Of a stretch of DNA of 64,000 nucleotides, positions 23,655 through 34,890 are shown piece by piece (the first letter of the stretch is position 1; every line of letters begins with the position of its first letter). Source of the DNA: Paragordius varius (taxonomy: Eukaryota; Nematomorpha); the NCBI GenBank assembly GCA_964247055.1, contig OZ176060.1, positions 868,001-932,000 on the forward strand. Reading direction: 5' to 3'. The notes below the pieces were generated by a model. That model was not told the origin of the DNA, made no database searches, and saw only the letters and a list, made by a program, of their open reading frames with translations. The position numbers were made by a program, and so were the translations under genes.

Positions 23655-23994
23655 TATTTGTTTTCTAAAACAAAACACTTTATTCTTGATAAATCTCTAT
23701 AGATAGAAATTTCAAATTTCAAGTAAAAACTCGAAAAAAATAAGTAAAAGGAAATAATCTAATTAAAATTGATAATAAAAAATAATATTATTCTCTAAAA
23801 AAACACATTTTTTTGGATAAATCTCTTTTACTTAAAAGCTTAACAATATTAAAGTGAGTATATACTTAATTACTCGAGATTTTAATAGAGAAAGGTTTTT
23901 TAATCTAAAATATTCCTGTCCTTTGAAATTCCAAATGAAAACTCAAAAATTTATAAATAAGTAAAAGGAAACAATATAATTGAAATTGATTATA
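23655..23994 (+). repeat. Family B satellite block
   Basis: About two B units between two C elements. The first starts at the TA of the preceding C copy (TATTTGTTTTCTAAAAC). The last breaks at AATTGATTA, the shared C insertion site. Confidence 0.85.
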
Positions 23995-24521
23995 CAGTAA
24001 AAATTTAAATTCTACGGAAAAAAAACATAAAAAATATAAAAACAAATATTTTATTCAAAAGACAACCATACTTTTAAAATTTTTATTTTTATATATATAT
24101 ATATACCATTTACAGTTCAAATTCACCCTTGAACAATTAAAATTTACCCTAAAAAGAAATTATGTGTTTTAGAAATAAATATAACTTATTAATTATATAT
24201 GAAATATATCTTTATGGCGCATAGTTTATTATTTTTTCAGTATTATATTATATTTTTTAAAAATATATATTAAAATATAGGTAATTTTTTATCTTAAAAA
24301 CAAATATTTTATTTGAGGATGAATTTGAATTGTTCAAGGGTGAATTTGAATTGTAATGGTATATAAATCAATTATATAGAAATTTTTATTGATAAATTAT
24401 TCAAATAAGTATTTTACATTGTAATCAAATGTTTTTTATAGAAGAAATTAAAAAAGTATGGTTGTTTTTTAAAAAAATATATTTTTTACATTTTGTCCGT
24501 ATAAATTCACAGTTTTCACTG
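23995..24521 (+). mobile_element. Family C MITE, short full-length copy
   Basis: This 527-bp copy runs CAGT to ACTG with flanking TA (23993-23994, 24522-24523). It has both long inverted-repeat ends and only about one internal minisatellite unit, so it is close to the minimal form of the element. No open frame is present. Confidence 0.82.
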
Positions 24522-25190
24522 TATTGGTTTTTTAAAACAAAACACTTTTTTTTTCTTAATAAATCTCTATAGATAGAATTTTCAAATTATAAAACTCGAA
24601 AAAATTGAGTAAAAGGAAATAATCTAGAAATTAAAATTGTTAATAATAATATTCTTTTTTAAAATAAAGTTTTTTTTTATAAATATTCTTTTACTTAAAA
24701 GCTTATTTATATTAAAGCGAGTATATACTTAATTACTCAAGTATTTTAAAAGCAAGGTTTTTTTAATTATTCATCTGGCTACCTTGCTCGAGTTAAAGCG
24801 AGATATAGTAATTTCAAGTAAAAACTCGAAAAAATAAAAAAATCTAATTAAAATTCATAATAATAATAATATTATTCTTTAAAATAAACACTTTATTTTT
24901 TAAAATAAGCACTTTATTTTTTAAAAAATCTCTTTTACTTAAAAGCTTCTTAATATTAAAGCGAGTATATTCTAAAATGTGTTTTAAAAAAAAGAAAAAG
25001 GTTTTTTACCTCTAAAAGCTTATTAAATTACAGCGAAATATATTTCAAATAAAAAACTCGAAAATAAAAAGAGTAAAATAAAATAATCTAATTAAAATTG
25101 ATAATAAAAATAATATTATACTTTAAATAAAGTTTTTTTTTATAAATTTTCTTATACCTAAAAGCTTTTTAATATTACAGCGAGTATATA
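24522..25190 (+). repeat. Family B satellite array
   Basis: B units with GCGAGTATATAC at about 24719, 24962 and 25180, some shortened. The block ends in GCGAGTATATACTCTATTTT and passes into A (ACAAAATTTCAAAAATAAAT). Confidence 0.85.
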
Positions 25191-27480
25191 CTCTATTTTA
25201 CAAAATTTCAAAAATAAATTCCATCTTTTAAATTTAAGAAGAATTATCTAAAATAAAGAGGTTTTCAAAACTAAAATCATTTCTTGTTAAATTAATAAAT
25301 TTTTCTTTTAAAAAAATCTAAAAATAATCTTTATAATAGTTAATAAAAAGTTTTTTTTGATTGATGAAAATTACCAAATAATAGCTAATATGAAATTTAA
25401 TAATTTTCAAAATAAATTCCATCTATTAAATTTAAAAGAAGAATTATTTATAAAACTCAAAAATAAAAGGTTTTTTTGATTGGAAAATTACCAAATAATA
25501 GCTAATATGAAATTTTATAATTTTCTTTTAATAATGCTCCATCTTTTAAATTTTAAAGAAGAATTATCTAAAACAAAGAAATACTCTCGAAAACTAAAAT
25601 CAATTCTTGTTAAATGAATAAATTTTTCTTTTAAAAATGCTCTTTTAAATGCAAAATGTTTTAATTGATTGGGAAAAAGATTTTTTTTGAAATAGATATT
25701 TTACAAAATTTTTAAAACTAAATTCCATCTTTAAGAAGAATTATCTAAAATTAAAATCATTTCTTGTTAAATAAATAAATTTTTCTTTTAAAAATGCTCT
25801 TTTAAATGCAAAACGCTTTATAATAGTTAATAAAAGGTTTTTTTTGACTGAAAAATTACCAAATAATAGATATTTTACAAAATTTCAAAAAATATAAATT
25901 CCATCTTTTAAATTTAAAAAAGAATTATTTATAAAACTCAAAAAAAAAAGTTTTTTTGACTGGAAAATTACCAAATAATAGCTAATATGAAATTTCATAA
26001 TTTTCAAATATATTTATTCCATCTTTTAAATTTAAAAGAAAAATTATCTAAAACAAAGAAATACTCTAGAAAATTAAAATCATTTCTTGTTAAATTAATG
26101 TTAAATAAATAAATATATTTAAAAAATGATCTTTTAAATGCAAAATGTTTTGATTGATTGGGAAAAAGAATTTTAGAAAATTACCAAATAATAGATATTT
26201 TACAAAATTTTCAAAAATATTTTCCATCTTTTAAATTTAAGAAGAAATATCTAAAATAAAGAGGTCTAAAAAATAAAATCATTTCTTGTTAAATGAAATT
26301 TTTTTTAAAATATGCAAAATTTTCAATTTATTAATAAAAATCCAAAAATAATCTTTATAATAGTTAATAAAAAGTTTTTTTGTTTGATGAAAATTATTAA
26401 ATAATAGATATTTTACAAAAATTTCAAAAATAAATTCCATCTTTAAGAAGAATTATTTATAAAACTCAAAAATAAAAAGATTTTTTTTGACTGGAAAATT
26501 ACCAAATAATAGTTATGTCACAAATTTTCAAAAATATTTCTTTATAATCTCAAAAGAATTATCTAAAACAAAGAGGTCTTCAAAAATTCAAATTAAAATC
26601 ATTTCTTGTTAAATTCTTGTTGAATTAATAAATTTTTTTAAAAAAATTCAAAAATAAAAGTTTTGATTAATAAAAAGGTTTTTTTGATTAATGAAAATTA
26701 CCAAATAATAGCTAATATGAAATTTTATAAACTTTCAAAATAAATTCCATCTTTTAAATTTAAAAGAAGAATTATTTATAAAACTCAAAAAAAAAGGTTT
26801 TTTTGAATGGAAAATTACCAAATAATATGAAATTAATAAATTTTTCTATTAATCTTAAAAGAAGACTTATCTAAAACAAAAAGGTTTTATAATCTAAAAT
26901 CATTTCTTGTTAAATGAATAAATTTTTCTTTTAAAAATGCAATAAATTATAAAAAAAGGTTTTTTTGATTGATGAAAATTACCAAATAATAGTTAATATG
27001 AAATCTCATAATTTCAAAAATAAATTCCATCTTTTAAATTTGAATATTTCTGGTTAAATTAATAAATTTCTTTAAAAAATTGAAAAATAAAAAAGTTCTT
27101 ATTGATTAATAAAAAGATTTTATAAACTGGAAAATTACCAAATAATAGATATATCATAATTTAAATAAATTCCATCTTTAAGAAGAATTATTTATAAAAC
27201 ACAAGAAATAAAATCATTTCTTGTTAAATAAATAAATTTTCTTTTAAGTAAATTGAAAAATAACCTAGAAATCTCATAATTTTCAAAAATATTCCATCTT
27301 TTAAATCTAATTTAAAACGAAAAACTCTAGAAAATTAAATCTATTCTTGTTTAATGAATAAATTTTTCTTTTAAAAATGCTCTTTTAAATGAAAAATGTT
27401 TCGATTGATTGGGAAAAAGGTTTTAACTGGAAAATACCAAATAATAGATATGTCATAATTTTCAAAATAAATTCCATCTT
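25191..27480 (+). repeat. Family A satellite array
   Basis: A units in the same orientation, with TTACCAAATAATAG repeated and both short and long unit types. The block breaks at TTCCATCTTTGATAATAAAA into a B unit. Confidence 0.88.
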
Positions 27481-27930
27481 TGATAATAAAAATAATATTA
27501 TTCTTTAAATAAAGATTTTTTTTTATAAATTTTCTTTTACTTAAAAGATTATCAATATTACAGCGAGTATTTACTACATTACTCAAGTATTTTAAGACAA
27601 AAATTTGAAAAAAAGTAGTAAAAGGAAAGATCTAATTAAAATTGATAATAATAATAATAATAAAAATAAAATCTATGTTACAGTGAGTATATTAATTAAT
27701 GAAGTATTTTAAAAAAGGTTTTTTTTTCATAAAATATTCCTGTGGGTTTCCTTTGAAATTAAAATTTCAAGTAAAAACTCGAAAAAATAAGTAAAAGGAA
27801 ACAATTTAGAAATTTAATATGCAAATTTTAATAATAATAATTTATTCTCTAAAACAAAACACTTTTTTTATAAATCTCTTTTACTTAAAAGCTTCTTAAT
27901 ATTACAGCGAGTATATACTTAATTATTTTT
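27481..27930 (+). repeat. Family B satellite block
   Basis: Three B units, one reduced to TAATAAAAATAAAATCTATG plus TTACAGTGAGTATATT. The block ends at GCGAGTATATACTTAATTA, followed by an unrelated array. The antisense frame at 27371-27586 spans the A/B junction and is a by-product. Confidence 0.83.
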
Positions 27931-28560
27931 AAAATCAAGAAATTTTTCAATTCCACAAAAAACAGAAAATCATATAAAAGTTTCAAGAAATTTAATTCCA
28001 CAAAAAAACATAAAATTATTTAAAAGTTTCCAAGAAATTTTTTAATTTCACAAAAAAACATAAAATTATTTAAAAGTTTCCAAGAAATTTTTTAATTCCA
28101 CAAAAAAACAGAAAATTATTTAAAAGTTTGCAAGAAATTTTTAAATTCCACAAAAAAAAATTCGTAAATTTTGACTAGAAATAAATTTTTGTCCATATAA
28201 TTTTTTAAACTTATGGAGCATATATTATGTATAAAACGTAATATATTTTTAAGGTAATAATATACATAAAATTATTTAAATATTTATACATAAAATTATT
28301 TAAATATTTATACATAAAATTATTTAAAAGTTTATCAAAAAATTTTTAATTCCACAAAAAAACAGAAAATTCGTAAATTTTATGACTAAAAATAAATTTT
28401 TGTCCATATGATTTTAAACTTGATCTAACCCGATAAAACTTTTTTATATATTATTATATATGAAAACTAATATATTTTTAAGGTAAAAATATACATAAAA
28501 TTAGTTAAAAGTTTGTTTTTACGAAAAAAAAGAAATTCGTAAATTTTATGACATTGTCGA
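27931..28560 (+). repeat. Family H array (about 50-bp units)
   Basis: The unit contains TTCCACAAAAAAACA, TAAAATTATTTAAAAG and TTTCCAAGAAATTTTTTAA. Copies of TTCCAC or TTTCAC start near 27951, 27996, 28047, 28096 and 28146, giving periods of 45-51 bp. A second portion (28180-28560) repeats a longer segment with GTAAATTTT, GACTA, AAATAAATTTTTGTCCATAT and TAATATATTTTTAAGGTAA. No coding potential. Confidence 0.75.
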
Positions 28561-28690
28561 AATATGTTATTAAAAAAGTATTATTAAAAAATTATTATTA
28601 AAAAATTATTATTAAAAAATTATTATAAAAAATTATTATAAAAAATTATTATAAAAAAATTAAATATTATTATTATAAGAATTTCTAAAA
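28561..28690. repeat. Simple repeat of ATTATTA and poly-A words
   Basis: AAAAATTATTATT is repeated about eight times in slightly varying lengths. This is a low-complexity microsatellite. Confidence 0.75.
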
Positions 28691-29274
28691 AAAATTTTTT
28701 AAAGCGGCGTGTTTTTAATACAATGTTTTCTTTATAGCTTTTTTAAAAAATTAAATGAATTTTTGATATAAAAACTATAAAAATTATACGTTTTTAAAAA
28801 ATTTTAAGAAAATATTTTTGATTATAATTGTTGGAATTTAAAATAAAAAATATAAAATATTAAAAATTTGAAAAATATACGTTTTTCGAAATGTTTTAAG
28901 AAAATCATGATTATAAATGTTGGTATTTTAAAAAAAGATTTAAAATATAAAACATCATTTAAAGTTATACGTTTTTTAAAATGTTTTAAGAAAATCTTGA
29001 TTAAAATTGTTGGAATTTTAAAAAAAATTTAAAACATAAAATTCAAAATGTTTAAGAATATCTTGATTATAATTGTTGGAATTTTTAAAAAAAAAGGTTT
29101 AAAATATAAAATTCAAAATGTTTTAAGAAAATCTTGATTATAATTGTTGAAATTTTAAAAAAAGATTTAAAAATATAAAACTAGAAAAATTATACGTTTT
29201 TAAAATGTTTTAAGAAAATCTTGATTATAATTGTTGGAAAATTTAAAAAATAATCTATAAAAAATAAAATATCC
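28691..29274 (+). repeat. Family G array (about 65-90-bp units)
   Basis: Units carry ATACGTTTTTAAAATGTTTT, AAGAAAATCTTGATTATAAT and TGTTGGAATTTTAAAAAAAG. GATTATA or GATTAAA words at 28820, 28909, 28999, 29065, 29136 and 29223 give spacings of 66-90 bp. A homologous array lies at 43541-43940. Confidence 0.78.
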
Positions 29275-29450
29275 CTTTAAAGTTTAGTTTAAGAAGCTTG
29301 TTGTGATTTGATTTGATCTTTGAAAACTTTTTTTCAAGAACTCAAAACTAAAAATTTTTTTAAAATTTAAAAGAAAAATACAAAATACTTATAAACTTTT
29401 TTTAAAAGCTTTTTCGCTTCTTTAAGAGAACACTAATGAAAGAAAATGAA
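29275..29450 (+). repeat. Duplicated linker between G and A
   Basis: This includes TAGTTTAAGAAGCTTGTT, GAAAACTTTTTTTCAAGAAC and TTTCGCTTCTTTA, then GAAAGAAAATGAAAA. The same words in the same order occur at 43941-44100, again just before a family A array. It is less AT-rich than its surroundings. I see no gene. Confidence 0.72.
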
Positions 29451-31165
29451 AATTCTAAAAAATTAAATCATTTCCTGTTAAATAAATAATTTTTTTTTTA
29501 AAAAACGTTTCGATTGATTGGGAAAAAAAATTTTTTTTACTCGAAAATTCCAAATAATAGCTAATATGAAATTTTATAAACTTTCAAAAATAAATTCCAT
29601 CTTAAATTTAAAAAAAGAATTATCTAAAACAAAGAAATACTCCAGAAACTAAAATCATTTCTTGTTAAATTAATAATTTTTTCAAAATTTTTAAATTATT
29701 CTTTAAAATAGTTAATAAAAAGTTTTTTATGACTGGAAAAATTACCAAATAATAGATATTTTACAAAATTTCAAAAATAAATTTATTCCATTTTTAAGAA
29801 GAATTATTTATAAAAACTCAAAAATAAAAATTATTTCTTGTTAAATTCTTGTTAAATGAATAAATTTTTTAAAAATGCTCTTTTAAATGCAAAATGTTTC
29901 GATTTATTAATAAAAAAGTTTTTTTGATTGGAAAATTACCAAATAATAGCTAATATGAAATTTTACAAAATTTCAAAAATATTTATTCCATCTTTTAAAT
30001 TTAAAAGAAGAATTATTTAAAACAAAGAGATTTTAAAAATTAAAATTCTTTCTTGTTAAATGAATAAAATTTCTTTTAAAATAAATGTAAAAAGTTTTAA
30101 TTTTTAATAAAAAATTTTTTTTGAGTTAAAAATTACCAAATTATATAAAATTTTAAACGAAAAATTATATAAAACAAAGAATTTTTAAAAATTAAAATCA
30201 TTTCTTGTTAAATTAATAAATTTTTTTTTAAAAAAAAATTTTTTTATCTTAAAAAAATGCAATTTTTAATAAAAAGGTTTTTTTTGATAGGAAAATTACT
30301 AAATAATAGATATTTTACAAAATTTCAAAAATATTTATTCCATCTTTAAAAAGAATTATTTATAAAACTCGAAAATAAAAAGGTTTTTTTGATTGAATTA
30401 CCAAATAGATATGAAATCTCACAAATTTTCAAATATAAATTCCATCTTTTAATAAATCTAAGAATTATTTATAAAACTCAAAAATAAAATCAATTTTTTT
30501 TGAATGAATAATTTTTTCCTTAAATTTTTTTTTAAAAAAATCCAAAAATAATCTTTATAATAGTTAATAAAAAGGTTTTTTTGATTGATGAAAATTACCA
30601 AATAATAGCTAATATGAAATCTTATAAACTTAATAAATTCCATCTTTTAAATTTAAAAGAAGAATTATCTAAAATAAAGAAATATTCTAGAAAATTTAAA
30701 TCAATTTTTATTTAATGATCAATAAATTTTTTTAATAAAAATGCTTTTTTCAAAAATGTAATGTTTAATAAAAAGGTTTTTTTGACTGAAAAATTATTAA
30801 TTAATAGATATTTAACAAAATTTCAAAAATTTTCTAAAAATATTTTAAATTTAGAAGTATCTATAATATAAACTCTAGAAAATTAAATTATTTTTTGTTG
30901 AAAGAATAATTTTTTTTTAAAAAACATTTATTTCATCTTTTAAATCTAAGAAGAATTAATAAAATAAAAAGGTCTCGAAAACTAAAATAAATCTATTTTT
31001 GTTAAATGAATAAATTTTTTTAAAAAATGCTTTTTTAAATGCAAAAGATTTAATTTTTAAATAAGAGGATTTTTTTGACGGAAAATTACCAAATAATAGT
31101 TAATATGAAATTTCATTTTGAAAAATATTTATTCCTTCTTTTAAATCTAAGAAGAATTATCTAAA
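29451..31165 (+). repeat. Family A satellite array
   Basis: Head-to-tail A units, same orientation. The block ends in AGAAGAATTATCTAAAATAA and is followed by TCATAATCACTTGATTT, the start of a D array. The antisense frame at 30458-30643 is a by-product. Confidence 0.88.
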
Positions 31166-31850
31166 ATAAATCATAATCACTTGATTTTATACATTCATTC
31201 ATTGATCACCTGATTTTTTACATGTATTATTTAGGAATTTGCCTGCAATGGAATGATTGAAAAAACAACCCCTTAATTTTTGAATAAAATTTTAAATGAA
31301 ATATATTTTTAAAAGACATATTTGTGGTAATTTTTTCATTATAAAATTCATTCATTGATCACCTGATTTTTTCTAGGAATTTGCCTGTAATGGAACTGTG
31401 AATAAACATTCCTTAGTGTTTCAATAAAATTTTAAATAAAATATAATTTTTAAGGACTTATTTTTGATATTTTTTACCTTTGTTTCATTCATTCATTGAT
31501 CACCTGATTTTTGTTGAAATATCTAGGAATTTGCCTGTAATGGTGATTGAACACCCCTTAGTTTTGGAATAAAATTTTAAAAATATGTTAAGACATATTT
31601 GTGGTAATCTTTTTATCATTCATTCATTGATCACCTGATTTTTTTAGGAATTTGCCTGTAATGGAACTGTGATTGAAATCATTACTAAATTATATAAATT
31701 AAAGATTGTCGCATTTATATTGGCTCTAAAAAAATAGTTTTAGGAAAATTCTAATTTTGGGTTTTTTTCACGATCACATGATTTTATACATTCATTCATT
31801 AATCACCTGATTTTTTAGGAATTTGCCTGTAATGGAACTGTGATTGAACA
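31166..31850 (+). repeat. Family D array, GCCTGTAATGG type
   Basis: CACCTG at 31207, 31360, 31501, 31632 and 31804 (spacings 131-172 bp). Each sits in CATTCATTGATCACCTGATT, followed by AGGAATTTGCCTGTAATGG, ACTGTGATTGAA and CACCCCTTAG. The block ends exactly where the CCCCGAATTCGGGG palindrome begins. No coding frame. Confidence 0.82.
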
Positions 31851-31864
31851 CCCCGAATTCGGGG
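31851..31864. repeat. Perfect 14-bp palindrome at a duplication breakpoint
   Basis: CCCCGAATTCGGGG is strikingly GC-rich for this window. The same palindrome opens the duplicated segment at 37736-37749, where the sequence to its left is different (family B instead of family D). Confidence 0.8.
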
Positions 31865-31917
31865 AAGTCCTTCAACTCCAAGGCGATCAACGAAAGAATG
31901 TCAGCGGTTTCTTGGTT
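31851..31917 (-). other. GC-richer exon-like fragment, copy 1
   Basis: Read on the minus strand this gives RFNQETADILSLIALELKD then FPEFG, in an open frame extending over 31792-32010. The composition and amphipathic look differ from the frames produced by the satellites, so it may be a captured piece of a gene. The second copy (37736-37802) reads NQKTADILSLIALELKD with no length change. I do not recognise the protein. It could equally be chance coding-like sequence in a GC-richer patch. Confidence 0.35.
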
Positions 31918-32240
31918 AAATCGGGAATAGCTAAACAGGAAGCACTTAAAATACACGGGTTTTAGCACACATTCATTAATCACCTGATTACCAACAGCTG
32001 TTTTATACACCTCTTTTTTTCAGCAAAACTTTTGTAAACTTGCTTCTTTTTTGGGATTAATCGGGAAATGCTAAGCCAGAAGTACTTAAAATACATGAAG
32101 TACACATTCATTAATCACCTGATTACCAACAGCTGTTCTTACACGTATTTATGTTCAACTATAGTTTTGTAAAACTCCCTTTCGGGATTAATCGGGAATA
32201 GCTAAGCAAGAAGTACTTGAAATATTCGTTTTTAGTTAAT
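31918..32240 (+). repeat. D-type subrepeat, about 135 bp, three units
   Basis: TCGGGAATAGCTAA-type words at 31921, 32061 and 32192 (spacings 140 and 131). Each is followed by AGGAAGCACTTAAAATACA, CACATTCATTAATCACCTG, AACAGCTGTT and a TTTTTTCAGC or TTCAAC tail. The homologous block at 37803-38400 has five units. Confidence 0.8.
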
Positions 32241-32674
32241 GTTCATTCATTCACACACTCAAGATCACCTGATTTTACTTTTTTGCAATTATTTAAAATT
32301 TCGCATAAACTTTTAAAGCTATAATATACATAAGTTTAAATGCAGATATTTACAAACTTAGGATCACCTGATTATTAATAGCAGCAGCTGTTTTTAACTA
32401 AAATCCAAAATTTATACCTACATAAATTCAAATTTTAAACACAAATCTCCGTTAAATCAAATTGCTATCTACGCATTCATTCACTGAATAACTCAAGATC
32501 ACCTGATTCTTTTTTCAATACTTTGTGTTTAAATTTTATCCTCTTTGGATCAAATATTTATTTTCGTTAACCACTAATCTATTATATAAGTTTTTGCGCA
32601 CTACATTCAATCTCACAATCATAAAATCACCTGGTTTTATAAAACTTAGTTTTAAAACATTAATTAAGATTGCG
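32241..32674 (+). repeat. D-type degenerate region with E-boxes
   Basis: Looser repeats with CTCAAGATCACCTGATT (about 32260 and 32490), AGCAGCAGCTGTTTTTAAC (32382) and AATCACCTGGTTTTATAAAA (32625). The same order of words appears at 38401-38820. An open frame at 32525-32797 starts with GTG and is not kept open in the other copy, so it is not called as a gene. Confidence 0.65.
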
Positions 32675-32998
32675 CACATTCATTCATTAAACACCTGTTT
32701 TACCTTTCCCTCATATAATAACCATGTTAGCGCTTATTTATTCAGTCGAATTATAAAACATATAATTAATGATAACTTTAATACATTCATTCATTAAACA
32801 CCTGTTTTACTAATTTATATGATAACCATGTTAACGCTCATTCATTCAGTCAGATGATAAAACATATGATTAATGATAACTTTTATAAATTCATTCATAA
32901 AACACCTGTTTTACCTTTACCTTATATAAAAACCATGTTAGCGCTCATTCATTCAGTCAGATGATAAAATATATGATTAATGATAACCTTATATATGA
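32675..32998 (+). repeat. About 105-bp tandem repeat, three units
   Basis: Units contain CACATTCATTCATTAAACAC, CTGTTTTACC, AACCATGTTAGCGCTCATTC, ATTCAGTCAGATGATAAAAC and TTAATGATAAC. They start near 32680, 32783 and 32887. The other copy of the region has only one unit (about 38830-38940). Confidence 0.8.
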
Positions 32999-33276
32999 TA
33001 TACTAATCTGGGCCCGCACTAATTCACGATAATAACTTGATAAAATCTTAGGTTAATTTCTAAAAAAAATATAATTTTTATATTATTTTTTTATTTTTAT
33101 ATTTTCTTTTAATATTTATATATTATATTTTACCTTAATGTTAAATTTTTTGGTTAATTACTTAAATTTGGTGTTTATCGCACATTCATTGATCAGCTGT
33201 TTAAAAATTATATTTTTTCATTCATTGTCTTTTTAAAAATTACAAAAAATTAACTTTTACACCTTTTACGAAACAA
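32999..33276 (+). other. Conserved spacer before the small MITE
   Basis: Shared with 38945-39212: TAACTTGATAAA, TTTTGGTTAATTACTTAAAT, TTATCGCACATTCATTGATC and AGCTGTTTAAAAA. No open frame. It is part of the duplicated module. Confidence 0.6.
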
Positions 33277-33395
33277 CAGTAGCGTATGGCAAAAAACAAA
33301 AAATGGTTTAAATTAAACAATATATTCCCAATGTTTTACCATACATATTTGTTTTTTAATTGTAGACAAAGTTTTTTTATACTTATACGCCACTG
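33277..33395. mobile_element. 119-bp MITE with CAGTRGCGTAT ends, copy 1
   Basis: The left end CAGTAGCGTATGGC is matched on the opposite strand by the right end (GGCGTATAAGTATAAAA after CAGT). CAGT ends resemble Tc1/mariner elements, and a TA follows on the right; the left flank is AA, so the TA duplication is not intact. Far too short to code. Copy 2 is at 39213-39328 in the same context, so it was duplicated with its surroundings. Confidence 0.6.
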
Positions 33396-33720
33396 TAAAT
33401 TTTTTTGAATAATTAATAACTAACTTTTGCCATTAAAGTACACACATATATATATTTTTTAATGCTATATTGTACTTTTATTGATTTTTTTCTTTTATAA
33501 ATACTATTTTGTATCTTAATTGACTCACTCGCATTATTATTTCTTATATGTAAATGGAATTTTAATTTTTATAAAATATATAAATATATTATAAGTTTTA
33601 AAAATTAATTTTAATGATTTTATATATATGAGTGAACATATGATTATGTGTATGTATGTATGCCATTAATAAATAATATTTATTAATTTATTTGCTCTAA
33701 TAATTTTTAGTAAAAAAAAT
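33396..33720 (+). repeat. Module T spacer, copy 2
   Basis: AT-rich conserved spacer with AATGCTATATTGTAC, CACTCGCATTATTATTTC and GTATGTATGCCATTAATAAA. It matches 39329-39600 and, in its last third, the start of the window. Confidence 0.75.
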
Positions 33721-34890
33721 TAAAATTATTATTTTGAAATTTTATTTAATTTTTATTCAGAAAATATATATTTTTTTATATAATTAATTTTAAAATAAAT
33801 AATTTTATATAAAAATAAATTTTTATTAATTTTTATATAAAAAATTAAAATTTTTATTTAATTTTAAATAATTTTTATTATATAGAAGAAATATATATTT
33901 ATATAATTTTGTTTAAAAATAAATAATTTTATGTAAAAATATATTTCTTATATAATTTTTATTAAAAAAACTTAAAATTTTTTTTTTAAAAATTTTAAAT
34001 TTTATTATCCAGAAAATATATATATTTATATAATTTTGTTTTAAAAATAAATAATTTTATATAAATATATATTTCTTATAGAATTTTATGAAAATTATTT
34101 ATATGAAATTTTTAAATTTTAATATCCAGAAAATAAATATATTTATTTTATAATTATATAATTTTGTTTAAAATAAATAATTTTTATTAATTTATTTGCT
34201 CTAATAATTTTTATTAAAAAAAAAATAAAAAATATTATTTTGAAATTTTTATATAAATATATTTCTCTAGAATAATAAATTTCTATTTATATGATTTTGT
34301 TTTAAAAATAAATAATTTTATGTAAAAATATATTTCTTATATTATTTTTAAAAAAAATTAAATTTTTTATTTAATTTGATATTTTTAAATAATTATTAAT
34401 CTAGAATATAAATATATTTTATAATTAATTTTAAAACAATTTTATGTAAAAAATATATTTCTTATATTATTTTTATTAAAAAATATAAAATTATTATTTT
34501 GAAATTTTTATATAATTTTTATTATCCAGAACATATATATTTTATAATTTTGTTATAAAAATAAATAATTTTATGTAAAAATATATTTCTTATAGAATTT
34601 TTATTAAATAAATTAAAATTATTATTATTTTTATTATCCAGAAAATATATATATTTATATTAATATAATTTTGTTTTAAAAATAAATATTATATAAAAAT
34701 ATATTTCTCATAGAATTTTAATAAAAAAATTAATATTATTATTTTGAAATTTTTAAATAATTTTTATTATCTAGAAAAAATATATTTATTTTATAATTAA
34801 TTTTATAATCAATTTTTTAACATTGAAATGCTTATAATATTAAATAAATTTATTTTAAAAAATAATTTAATTTATAAAAATAAAGGTTAG
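33721..34890 (+). repeat. Family F array
   Basis: Units of roughly 100-140 bp contain TTATTATCCAGAAAATAT, ATTTATATAATTTTG, TTTTAAAAATAAATAATTTT, ATGTAAAAATATATTTCTTA and TTATTATTTTGAAATTTTT. About nine degenerate copies. It ends in TTTTTAACATTGAAATGC and TTAAATAAATTTATTTT, leading into E. No coding potential. Confidence 0.78.

Noticed and set aside
28561-28690. Telomeric repeat
   Set aside because: The unit is an A/T-only microsatellite, unlike TTAGG or TTAGGG; no such telomere arrays were seen in the window.
32525-32797. A 90-codon plus-strand frame as a gene
   Set aside because: It begins with GTG, lies wholly in D-type tandem repeats, its repeat words are the same as in non-coding neighbours, and the homologous region near 38.7 kb does not keep the frame.
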